Position numbers and translations under genes: made by a program. Source: an uncultured Pelagibacteraceae bacterium (GTDB lineage Bacteria; Pseudomonadota; Alphaproteobacteria; Pelagibacterales; Pelagibacteraceae). From it: DNA of 33,206 bases. Positions 26,733 through 33,206 of this stretch are shown here, piece after piece (the first letter of the stretch is position 1; the number at the start of each line of letters is the position of its first letter). The stretch is taken from positions 1 to 33,206 of the forward strand of contig CACDFC010000012.1 of assembly GCA_902552035.1 (NCBI GenBank). Reading direction: 5' to 3'. The notes below the pieces were generated by a model. It had not been told where the DNA came from. It saw only the letters and a list, made by a program, of their open reading frames with translations, and made no database searches.

Positions 26733-28109
26733 TTAGTAGAAAAAGTAGGCACCTATTCCAAGAAATGATAAAAAGCCTATCACATCAGTTATTGTAGTCA
26801 CAAAAACGCTTGAGGCTAAAGCAGGATCGATATTTATTTTTTTTAACGAAACAGGAACTAATATTCCAAATAATCCAGCAACTATCATATTTAAAATCAT
26901 AGAAATTGATATGATTAATGAAAGAGTTGTGTCATTAAACCATAGCTGAACTACAATAGCACTTATAATAGCAAATATTATGCCATTTAAAATTCCAATT
27001 GAAAATTCTTTAATTATATTTTGTGAAAAATTATTTTTTGTCAATTCATTTGTAGCTATTGTTCTAATTGTTACAGCTAATGTCTGCATTCCAGCATTAC
27101 CACCCATAGATGCAACTATAGGCATTAAGACTGCTAATGCTACAACTTTTTCTATGTCTTCTTGGAAAAAACCAATAACTACAGAGGCTATGATAGCAGT
27201 AAATAAATTAAGCAATAACCATGTAAATCTTCTTTTCGTTTTTTTAAAAATACCGTCGGTAATTTCCTCATCACCAACACCAGCTAACCTTAGGGCATCT
27301 TCTTCCGCCTCTTCTTTTAATACAGTTAATATATCATCACTAGTAATCATACCAACTAGCTTATTATTTTTATCTACCACACACGCTGAGTTTAAATTAT
27401 AGTTTTCAAATAAATGTCCTACCTCTTCTCTGTCCATATCTACAGGAATGGATAATTGTGACTCATTCATTATTGAAATCATTTTAGATTCACGAGATGT
27501 TCTCAAAACTTTTGAAGAAGAAACTGTACCTATAGGTTTAAATTCATTATCTACAATAAAAATTTCTAAAAACTCCTCGGGTAGATCTTTATTTTCTCTT
27601 AAATAATCTATGGTTTGGCCTACTGACCAATTACTTGGTATTGCAGTAAATTCTCTTTGCATTATTCTTGCAGCTGAGTCTTCTGGATAACTTAAACTTT
27701 CTAATAAAACGAATCTATCTTTAGGTGGTAATGAACTAAGAATTTCATTCTTATTTTTCTCATCAATGTTTTCTAAGATCTTAATTGAGTCATCAGACTC
27801 AAGATTTTTAAGTATATATACAATTGAATCTTTTGATAAATACTTAATTACCTCAGATTGAACTGACTCATTAATTTCAACAAATACCTCTGGGTCAATT
27901 TTAAAATTATTTAATTTAATTAAATTTTCTCTATCATTTTCATTCAGATGCTCAATTATATCAGCAGCATCAGCTGGGTGCATTTCTTTAAATGAATTAG
28001 AAATGAACACTGCATCATTATTTGCAATTTTATCTGTTACAACCTTGATATATTCCTTATTAAACTCAAAATTGACTTTTTTATCTTTTATTTTTCTCAC
28101 TAAAGTCAT
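26733..28109 (-). CDS. mgtE: Magnesium transporter MgtE
   Basis: MgtE is a homodimeric Mg2+ channel gated by cytosolic Mg2+. The 458-residue protein has the expected order: an N-terminal helical MgtE_N domain (MHPADAADIIEHL near residue 44), two CBS domains (roughly 135-255, with VVDKNNKLVGMITSDDIL), a plug helix, and five membrane helices. MGGNAGMQTLAV near residue 337 and the pore aspartate D442 in TTITDVIGFLSF are family signatures. An AAAGG ribosome-binding site lies 5 bases before the ATG. It diverges from lipB and converges on panC with a 1-base gap. Confidence 0.96.
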   Translation of the reverse strand: MTLVRKIKDKKVNFEFNKEYIKVVTDKIANNDAVFISNSFKEMHPADAADIIEHLNENDRENLIKLNNFKIDPEVFVEINESVQSEVIKYLSKDSIVYILKNLESDDSIKILENIDEKNKNEILSSLPPKDRFVLLESLSYPEDSAARIMQREFTAIPSNWSVGQTIDYLRENKDLPEEFLEIFIVDNEFKPIGTVSSSKVLRTSRESKMISIMNESQLSIPVDMDREEVGHLFENYNLNSACVVDKNNKLVGMITSDDILTVLKEEAEEDALRLAGVGDEEITDGIFKKTKRRFTWLLLNLFTAIIASVVIGFFQEDIEKVVALAVLMPIVASMGGNAGMQTLAVTIRTIATNELTKNNFSQNIIKEFSIGILNGIIFAIISAIVVQLWFNDTTLSLIISISMILNMIVAGLFGILVPVSLKKINIDPALASSVFVTTITDVIGFLSFLGIGAYFFY

Positions 28110-28168
28110 AAAAACCTTTATTTTTATATGGCACTATTAATGGATAATTTTTATATTACAATTCTTTA

Positions 28169-28789
28169 ATGAGTATAGAGATAAAAAAATCAATAAAACC
28201 GGTTAATTATTTAGAAGCTATAAGTTTTTTGGAGAAAAGAGTAGAAAAAATAATAAATAAGCAGGAAAAAGAATTAATTTGGATATTAGAGCACCCATCA
28301 ATATTTACTGCCGGAACAAGTTATAATGAAAAAGATATAATAGATAAAGAAATTGATATTATAAAAACCTCAAGAGGAGGCAAAATTACATGGCATGGGC
28401 CAGGACAATTAATTTGTTATCTAGTCATTGATCTAAACAAAAGAAAAAAAGATATCAGAAAGTTTGTTCGTATTATTGAAAAATCAATAATTGAATCTCT
28501 TGATGAAATCGGTGTTAGTTCACAAAGTGATAGAAAAAATATTGGTATATGGGTTAAATCAAATAAAGAAGAAAAAAAAATTGCTGCTATTGGTATTAAA
28601 GTAAAAAAATGGATTGCATATCATGGATTTTCATTAAATATAGATAATGATCTATCTAATTATAAAAAAATAATTCCATGTGGAATTAGAGATAAAGGTA
28701 TCACAAGTCTTAAAGAATTAAATATTTACAAATTTTCAAAATTATCTGAGATAATACTAAAAAAATTAATATTTAATTTAAAGTTTTAA
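28169..28789 (+). CDS. lipB: Octanoyl-[acyl-carrier-protein]:protein N-octanoyltransferase
   Basis: LipB transfers octanoate from ACP to the lipoyl domains of 2-oxoacid dehydrogenases and GcvH, the first step of lipoylation. The 206-residue protein has the RGGKITWHGPGQL motif (H76), the catalytic lysine K137 in KKIAAIGIKV and the nucleophile C171 in IPCGI. Its 3' end overlaps that of the convergent pseudouridine synthase gene by 17 bases. lipA is not in the window. Confidence 0.95.
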   Translation: MSIEIKKSIKPVNYLEAISFLEKRVEKIINKQEKELIWILEHPSIFTAGTSYNEKDIIDKEIDIIKTSRGGKITWHGPGQLICYLVIDLNKRKKDIRKFVRIIEKSIIESLDEIGVSSQSDRKNIGIWVKSNKEEKKIAAIGIKVKKWIAYHGFSLNIDNDLSNYKKIIPCGIRDKGITSLKELNIYKFSKLSEIILKKLIFNLKF

Positions 28790-29684
28790 GTCTTTTAGAT
28801 TTAATTAATTTTTTAAAATAATCAGGTAGTAAAGCTTTGTATGTAAATTTTTTATTATTAATCATAAATTTTAATACATGAGAATGTAACATTAATTCCT
28901 TATTTTTTGTTTTAAATTTTTTTTCGTAAACATATTTATCATCACCATAAATTGGATGTCCGATCATTGAAAGTTGTTTTCTTAATTGATGTTTTCTACC
29001 TGTTATAGGATTCATTTCAAGTAGTGTACAATTTGAGTTTTTATCAATTACTTTAAATAAAGTTTTTGACTTTTCTACAATTTTTTTTTTTCCGTCATAC
29101 CTAATTAGATCCTGATTAAAAATTCCTTTATTTTTATCTAATTCTCCATAACAAATTGCAATATACGTTTTGTGAATTTTTCTTAGCCTGAATAGAGAGG
29201 TAAATAACTTGGCTGTTTCTCTATTTTTAGCGATTATAAATATACCTGATGTATCTTTATCTAAACGATGAACTGAGTATGGTTTTGAGTCTTTAAAAAT
29301 TGGACTTTTAGAAAAAATATCAATTAAATTTTTTTTAGATTTGGTTCCTCCCTGAACAGATATGCCAGCTTTTTTGTTAACAACAATAAAGTTTTCATTA
29401 TTGTCAATGATTAAATTTTCATTTTCTTTTATTACATCGCTTGTTGGTATAAATTTTATTTTTTTATTTGTTTTATTAATTTCAAAAGTTAAATCATAAG
29501 TATTTATTGTATCTTTTTTTCTTAATTTAGTTGAACTTTTGATTTTTTTTTTATTTAGCTTAATTTTTCCGATACGTAAATTTTTTTCAATTAATGATTG
29601 TGGAACTTTACCTAAATTATTTCTAATCCATCTATCTATTCTAATACCTTCGTATGTAGAATCTACAATATAGGTTTTATTCAT
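28773..29684 (-). CDS. rluC: RluC/RluD-type 23S rRNA pseudouridine synthase
   Basis: These enzymes convert specific uridines of 23S rRNA to pseudouridine. The 303-residue protein has an N-terminal S4-like RNA-binding domain (IDRWIRNNLGKVPQ, then LRIGKIKLNKKKI) and the catalytic domain with HRLDKDTSGIFII, where D142 is the catalytic aspartate. A later ITGRKHQLRKQL and GHPIYGDDKY complete the family pattern. Synthases of this family differ in target mainly by subtle changes, so RluC is the likelier of RluC and RluD from context, not proven. It follows rplQ by 11 bases at the end of the ribosomal run. Confidence 0.88.
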   Translation of the reverse strand: MNKTYIVDSTYEGIRIDRWIRNNLGKVPQSLIEKNLRIGKIKLNKKKIKSSTKLRKKDTINTYDLTFEINKTNKKIKFIPTSDVIKENENLIIDNNENFIVVNKKAGISVQGGTKSKKNLIDIFSKSPIFKDSKPYSVHRLDKDTSGIFIIAKNRETAKLFTSLFRLRKIHKTYIAICYGELDKNKGIFNQDLIRYDGKKKIVEKSKTLFKVIDKNSNCTLLEMNPITGRKHQLRKQLSMIGHPIYGDDKYVYEKKFKTKNKELMLHSHVLKFMINNKKFTYKALLPDYFKKLIKSKRLKTLN

Positions 29685-29695
29685 TAAAGCTGTGA

Positions 29696-30130
29696 TTATG
29701 GAGAGACTTTTTTATTTTCTTCAGTTTTAGACTTATCTACTTTCTTTTTTTTATCGACTTTTTTTGCCTCTATATCTCTATCAACGAATTCTATAACAGC
29801 CATTGGAGCATTATCTCCATATCTAAATCCAGATTTAATAATTCTTGTATATCCACCTTTTCTATTTGTATATCTTTTAGAAAGAGTTTTTTTTACTTTC
29901 GTCGCATTTACAGTATTTTGTAATTTTGAAATTAGTATTTTAGTATTCTGCAATGTGTCTTTTTTCCCAAGTGTAATAATTTTTTCTGCTTGTGGTCTTA
30001 AAACTTTTGCTTTTGGTAATGTAGTTGTAATTTGCTCATATTTAATTAAAGAGTTTAACATATTTTTAATAAGAGCCTTCCTATGCTCTGAGGTTCTATT
30101 GAGTTTTTTGTAACCAAACTTATGCCTCAT
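29696..30130 (-). CDS. rplQ: 50S ribosomal protein L17
   Basis: bL17 sits near the exit-tunnel side of the large subunit. The 144-residue protein begins [19 protein letters not shown], the normal start, and carries the VRGGYTRI-like segment (YTNRKGGYTRIIKSG) and APMAVIEFVD. A lysine-rich tail of about 27 residues follows the conserved core. The ATG overlaps the rpoA stop by one base (TAATG). Confidence 0.97.
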   Translation of the reverse strand: MRHKFGYKKLNRTSEHRKALIKNMLNSLIKYEQITTTLPKAKVLRPQAEKIITLGKKDTLQNTKILISKLQNTVNATKVKKTLSKRYTNRKGGYTRIIKSGFRYGDNAPMAVIEFVDRDIEAKKVDKKKKVDKSKTEENKKVSP

Positions 30131-31158
30131 TATATGGCTTCCTCAAGTTTTTTTGATAGTTCGGCTATATTATCAGGTGGCCAGTTTGGAATCTCCATAC
30201 CTAAGTATAAAGACATCCCAGTCAAAACTTCTTTAATTTCATTTAATGATTTTCTTCCAAAATTTGGTGTTCTTAACATTTCTCCTTCGGACTTTTGAAC
30301 TAAATCACCAATATAAATAATGTTATCATTTTTCAAACAATTCATTGATCTAACTGACAATTCTAATTCGTCTACTTTTCTTAATAAGTTTTTATTAAAT
30401 TCAGGTTCTGTTGATTGCTCTCTTACAATAACCTCTTGTGGTTCATCAAAGTTAACAAACATACCTAATTGATCTTGAAAAATTCTTGCTGAATATGCAA
30501 CAGCATCTTCTGCAGATATTGAACCATTAGTTTCAACTTCCATGATCAGTTTATCATAGTCTAGAGCTTTTCCCTCTCTAGCAGTACTTACAGAATAAGA
30601 AACTTTTTTAACTGGGCTAAATAACGAGTCTATAGGTATAAGTCCCAAAGGTGGTTCATCTGGTTTATTCATGTCAGCTGAAACATATCCTTTTCCATGT
30701 CCTACGATCATTTCCATATGAAAATTTGTATTTTCATCTAGGTTACAAATAACGAGTTCAGGATTTAGTATTTCAACATCGGCAATTTGTGTTATATCAG
30801 AAGCTTTTATTTCACCAGGACCTTTTGCATCTAAGATTAATTTTTTTTGTGCATCAGAACTACTTTTTAAGGCAAGTGATTTAACATTCAAAACTATATC
30901 GGTTACATCTTCTCTTACACCTTTAATAGATGTAAATTCATGTAAAACACCATCTATTTGAATTGCGGTTACAGCAGTTCCTCTAATTGAAGAAAGTAAA
31001 ATCCTTCTCAAAGAATTACCAAGTGTCAATCCATAACCTTTTTCTAAAGGTTCAGCTGTAATCTTAGCGTGAGATTTATCATCACTTAATTGTACATCAA
31101 GCTTTGCTGGTTTGATTAATGTTTTCCAATTTTTTGGATTTACTTCAGTACTTTCCAT
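30130..31158 (-). CDS. rpoA: DNA-directed RNA polymerase subunit alpha
   Basis: RpoA nucleates RNA polymerase assembly and its C-terminal domain touches promoter UP elements and activators. The 342-residue protein has the N-terminal dimerisation domain ([19 protein letters not shown], then [12 protein letters not shown]), a linker, and the C-terminal domain from about residue 265 with [14 protein letters not shown] and a [16 protein letters not shown] helix. The DNA-contacting arginine before S-x-NC is kept. One-base TAATG overlaps on both sides couple it to rpsK and rplQ. Confidence 0.98.
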   Translation of the reverse strand: MESTEVNPKNWKTLIKPAKLDVQLSDDKSHAKITAEPLEKGYGLTLGNSLRRILLSSIRGTAVTAIQIDGVLHEFTSIKGVREDVTDIVLNVKSLALKSSSDAQKKLILDAKGPGEIKASDITQIADVEILNPELVICNLDENTNFHMEMIVGHGKGYVSADMNKPDEPPLGLIPIDSLFSPVKKVSYSVSTAREGKALDYDKLIMEVETNGSISAEDAVAYSARIFQDQLGMFVNFDEPQEVIVREQSTEPEFNKNLLRKVDELELSVRSMNCLKNDNIIYIGDLVQKSEGEMLRTPNFGRKSLNEIKEVLTGMSLYLGMEIPNWPPDNIAELSKKLEEAI

Positions 31159-31601
31159 TATACTCTCCTTTTCTTTGGTGGTCTTGTTCCGTTATGTGGT
31201 AATGGTGTTGTGTCTTTAATTGATATAATTTTAAATCCTCGTGATTGAAGGGCTCTTAAAGCTGTTTCTCTACCTGAACCTGGGCCTTTTACTTCAACAG
31301 ATAAAATTTTCATACCAACTTCTAAAGCTTTAACAGCAGCAGAGTCTGCAGCAACCTGTGCAGCATATGGTGTAGATTTTCTTGATCCTTTAAATCCCTT
31401 TTGACCAGCCGATGCCCATGAAATAACATTTCCATTTGTATCAGCTATAGAAACTATTGTATTATTGAAAGTAGATTGAACATAAGCTATACCATTTGGT
31501 ATATTTTTCTTTAATTTTTTTTTTTTTGAATACGAACTTTTTTTTATTTTTTTTTCTTTATCGTTTAAATTTTCTTTTTTATCAGTAGCTTCTTTTTTCA
31601 T
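31158..31601 (-). CDS. rpsK: 30S ribosomal protein S11
   Basis: uS11 lies on the small-subunit platform near the mRNA exit. The conserved core runs from [16 protein letters not shown] (near residue 37) to the final [10 protein letters not shown]. At 147 residues it is longer than E. coli S11 (129) because of a lysine-rich N-terminal extension of about 33 residues. The extension is encoded partly by a 13-A run. It starts 1 base after the rpsM stop and overlaps rpoA by one base. Confidence 0.97.
   Translation of the reverse strand: MKKEATDKKENLNDKEKKIKKSSYSKKKKLKKNIPNGIAYVQSTFNNTIVSIADTNGNVISWASAGQKGFKGSRKSTPYAAQVAADSAAVKALEVGMKILSVEVKGPGSGRETALRALQSRGFKIISIKDTTPLPHNGTRPPKKRRV
31515..31527 (-). 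repeat. A13 homopolymer inside rpsK
   Basis: Thirteen consecutive A on the coding strand encode the end of a serine codon (TCA) and four lysines in the S11 N-terminal extension. It is the longest homopolymer I noticed in the window and lies in frame in an essential gene. Confidence 0.9.
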
Positions 31602-31602
31602 A

Positions 31603-31986
31603 CTATTTTTTTAAAGGTGTTAATTTTTTGCCTGCTATTGCAATTGCTTTGCCTTTTCTGGTTCTAGCGTTACATCTGGTTCTTTGACCACGTGCTGGAA
31701 GTTTTTTTCTATGTCTTGAGCCTCTATATGTGGCAAGATCAATTAATCTTTTAATACTCAAAGAATTCTCACGTCTTAAATCACCTTCAACTGTGAACTT
31801 TTGATCAATATATTCACGTATCTTTAAAATTTGGTCATCTGTTAATTCATTAACTCTTTTTGATTTAGGAATTGATAATGCTTTACATATTTCATTTGAA
31901 AATCTATCACCTATTCCAAAAATATATGTAAGTCCTACATACACTAATTTATTTTGAGGAATATTTACACCTGCTATACGAGCCAT
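31603..31986 (-). CDS. rpsM: 30S ribosomal protein S13
   Basis: uS13 is in the small-subunit head and contacts the large subunit and P-site tRNA. The 127-residue protein has the canonical [13 protein letters not shown] start, a central helix region and [26 protein letters not shown], then a basic tail. It is the first gene after a strong-looking promoter and leads rpsM-rpsK-rpoA-rplQ. rpmJ, which often lies between secY and rpsM in other bacteria, is absent here and replaced by adk. Confidence 0.98.
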   Translation of the reverse strand: MARIAGVNIPQNKLVYVGLTYIFGIGDRFSNEICKALSIPKSKRVNELTDDQILKIREYIDQKFTVEGDLRRENSLSIKRLIDLATYRGSRHRKKLPARGQRTRCNARTRKGKAIAIAGKKLTPLKK

Positions 31987-32010
31987 ATGATTGTGATTAA
32001 AATTTAGCCT

Positions 32011-32038
32011 TTTATATAAGAAGTTGATTCAATGTCAA
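32011..32038 (-). promoter_or_regulatory. Promoter for the rpsM-rpsK-rpoA-rplQ run
   Basis: On the minus strand, a perfect TTGACA (32038-32033) is followed after 16 bases by TATAAA (32016-32011). The -10 lies 24 bases before the rpsM ATG at 31986, leaving a short leader of roughly 18 bases. It fills most of the 56-base gap between adk and rpsM and is the best sigma70-type match seen in the window. Confidence 0.65.
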
Positions 32039-32042
32039 TGTC

Positions 32043-32606
32043 TTAAACTCCGAGAATTTGCTCAATTTTGCTTGTTATTTGATTAATTTTCATACCACCA
32101 TCTATTTCATGATAATTTTCATGTGAAGAATAATAATCTAAGACTGGTCTAGTTGTATCCATATAGGTCTCATATCTTCTAAGAATAGTATTTAAATCAT
32201 CATCAGATCTTTTTTCTAAAATCCTTCTTTTTTCAATTCTTTTTATTATAATTTCCTTATTTACATTTAAAAAAAAAATAAAGTCTATCTTTTGATTAGT
32301 ATCACTTAAAAGTATATCTAGATTTTTTGCTTGTTCGATGGTTCTAGGGTATCCATCAAAAATTAATTTATTAATTTTTTTTGGGTCTGATATATTTTTT
32401 TTTATCAAACTATTTACAATTACATCATCAACAAATTTTCCTTCATTCATATAATTAATAATCTTTTTTCCAATTTCAGTATTTTTTTTAATTTCGTATC
32501 TTAGTATTTCTCCTGTAGATAACTGAAAATTGTTTAATTTTATCTCTAAATTTTTCGCTTGTGTTCCTTTACCAGCACCAGGAGGACCAAATATAATTAT
32601 ATTCAC
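32043..32606 (-). CDS. adk: Adenylate kinase
   Basis: Adk interconverts ATP, AMP and ADP. The 187-residue protein has the P-loop GPPGAGKGTQ at the N-terminus, the AMP-binding FDGYPRTIEQAKNLD (near 83-97) and an arginine-rich RRYETYMDTTRPV region. The LID is short (EKRSDDDLNTI) and lacks the longer, often zinc-binding insert of the 214-residue E. coli type, as in the short-form Adk of many alphaproteobacteria. It follows secY by 6 bases; secY-adk order inside the ribosomal run is normal. Confidence 0.97.
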   Translation of the reverse strand: MNIIIFGPPGAGKGTQAKNLEIKLNNFQLSTGEILRYEIKKNTEIGKKIINYMNEGKFVDDVIVNSLIKKNISDPKKINKLIFDGYPRTIEQAKNLDILLSDTNQKIDFIFFLNVNKEIIIKRIEKRRILEKRSDDDLNTILRRYETYMDTTRPVLDYYSSHENYHEIDGGMKINQITSKIEQILGV

Positions 32607-32612
32607 TATAAT

Positions 32613-33206
32613 TTATCTTCCAAATTTAGTTTTTTTAATCAATTGTTCATATTGTGCACTCATTAATCTTGTTTGAACTTGAGTAACCGTATCAATAGCA
32701 ACAACAACAACGATAAGGATTGAAGTACCGCCCAAATAGAAAGGTATTGGATAATTGGCAATTAAAAATTCTGGCATAAGGCAAACAAGTGTTAAATAAA
32801 GAGCACCAATCGTAGTAAGTTTGGTTAAAATATTATCTATGTATAATGATGTGCTCTCACCTGGTCGTATACCTGGAATAAAACCTCCGTATTTTCTCAA
32901 ATTTTCAGCAGTTTCATTCGGGTTAAATGTAATCGATGTATAAAAAAAGGTAAAAAAAATTATCCCTGATGCATATAGTAACATATAAAGAGGTTGTCCC
33001 TGTGAAAAAAAAGAGCTTATATTTAAAAAAGTTTCATTCTCTGAAATACTAAAGTTAGAAAATGTAACAGGAAGCAGCAATAATGCTGAAGCAAAAATTG
33101 CTGGGATAACGCCAGCTGAGTTTATCTTCAGTGGCAGATGAGAAGACTCTCCACCATACATTTTATTACCCATTTGTCTTTTAGGATAATTAATTAAAAT
33201 TTTTCT
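32613..33206 (-). CDS. secY: Protein translocase subunit SecY, C-terminal part (5' end outside window)
   Basis: SecY forms the protein-conducting channel of the inner membrane. The visible 197 residues are the C-terminal half, running in frame to the window edge. They include RKILINYPKRQMGNKMYGG, the QSSHLPLK-like GESSHLPLKINSAGVIPAIF, NPNETAENLRKYGGFIPGIRPG and hydrophobic membrane segments, ending in a short basic tail. The ATG at 33173 is an internal methionine, because the conserved sequence continues upstream of it to base 33206. Confidence 0.97.
   Translation of the reverse strand, partial: RKILINYPKRQMGNKMYGGESSHLPLKINSAGVIPAIFASALLLLPVTFSNFSISENETFLNISSFFSQGQPLYMLLYASGIIFFTFFYTSITFNPNETAENLRKYGGFIPGIRPGESTSLYIDNILTKLTTIGALYLTLVCLMPEFLIANYPIPFYLGGTSILIVVVVAIDTVTQVQTRLMSAQYEQLIKKTKFGR

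Noticed and set aside
33173-33206. ATG at 33173 as the start of a short SecY
   Set aside because: Conserved SecY sequence continues in frame upstream to the window edge, so this is an internal methionine of a cut gene.
1-33206. CRISPR arrays, insertion sequences, integrase sites, riboswitches
   Set aside because: No repeated spacer structure, transposase, tRNA-end duplication or riboswitch-like structured leader was seen; upstream gaps are too short for a glycine riboswitch.

Overview
The window looks like a stretch of core chromosome from a streamlined, AT-rich marine alphaproteobacterium of the SAR11 type (Pelagibacterales). The evidence is the very low GC, A/T homopolymers inside coding sequence, lysine- and asparagine-rich proteins, near-total coding density, many stop-start overlaps, and a soxBDAG sarcosine oxidase set beside housekeeping genes. 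The placement rests on style and gene content, not on a database search. I saw no mobile element, CRISPR array, prophage gene, integrase or toxin-antitoxin pair, and no gene-free stretch longer than about 65 bases.

Layout. 1-3573 (minus): dapA, smpB, folK and a compact bifunctional RelA/SpoT homologue (3' end just outside the window). 3614-5833 (plus): a periplasmic lytic transglycosylase, diverging from dapA. Its stop codon touches the CCA end of a minus-strand tRNA-Ser(GCT). 5992-11090 (plus): soxB-soxD-soxA-soxG, the four subunits of heterotetrameric sarcosine oxidase. 11052-17179 (minus): gatC-gatA-gatB (tRNA amidotransferase), a class I O-methyltransferase, the tRNA hydroxylase trhO and a MATE transporter. 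17224-23775 (plus): ruvX, pyrB, a degenerate pyrC-like gene, plsY, topA, a small exported protein and a frameshifted RidA-family gene. 23778-25888 (minus): galU-ugd for UDP-glucuronate. 25919-26731 (plus): panC. 26733-28109 (minus): mgtE. 28169-28789 (plus): lipB. 28773-33206 (minus): the end of the ribosomal-protein region, secY (partial), adk, rpsM, rpsK, rpoA, rplQ, followed by an RluC/RluD-type pseudouridine synthase.

How they work together. Translation and its quality control dominate: GatCAB, SmpB, tRNA-Ser, TrhO, ribosomal proteins and the pseudouridine synthase. Next come cell-envelope supply (DapA, transglycosylase, PlsY, GalU/Ugd, SecY), nucleotide synthesis and DNA/RNA handling (PyrB with its partner, Adk, TopA, RuvX, RpoA) and one catabolic island. 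Sarcosine oxidase yields glycine and a one-carbon unit, which suits a SAR11-type cell that scavenges methylated amines and needs glycine.

I did not find an obviously new multi-gene system. The best second looks are the RidA-family gene broken at an eight-A tract, the PyrC-like protein that has lost its metal-binding motifs, a 13-A tract inside rpsK, perfect palindromes in the soxB and topA upstream regions, and an uncharacterised exported 70-residue protein coupled between topA and the RidA gene.
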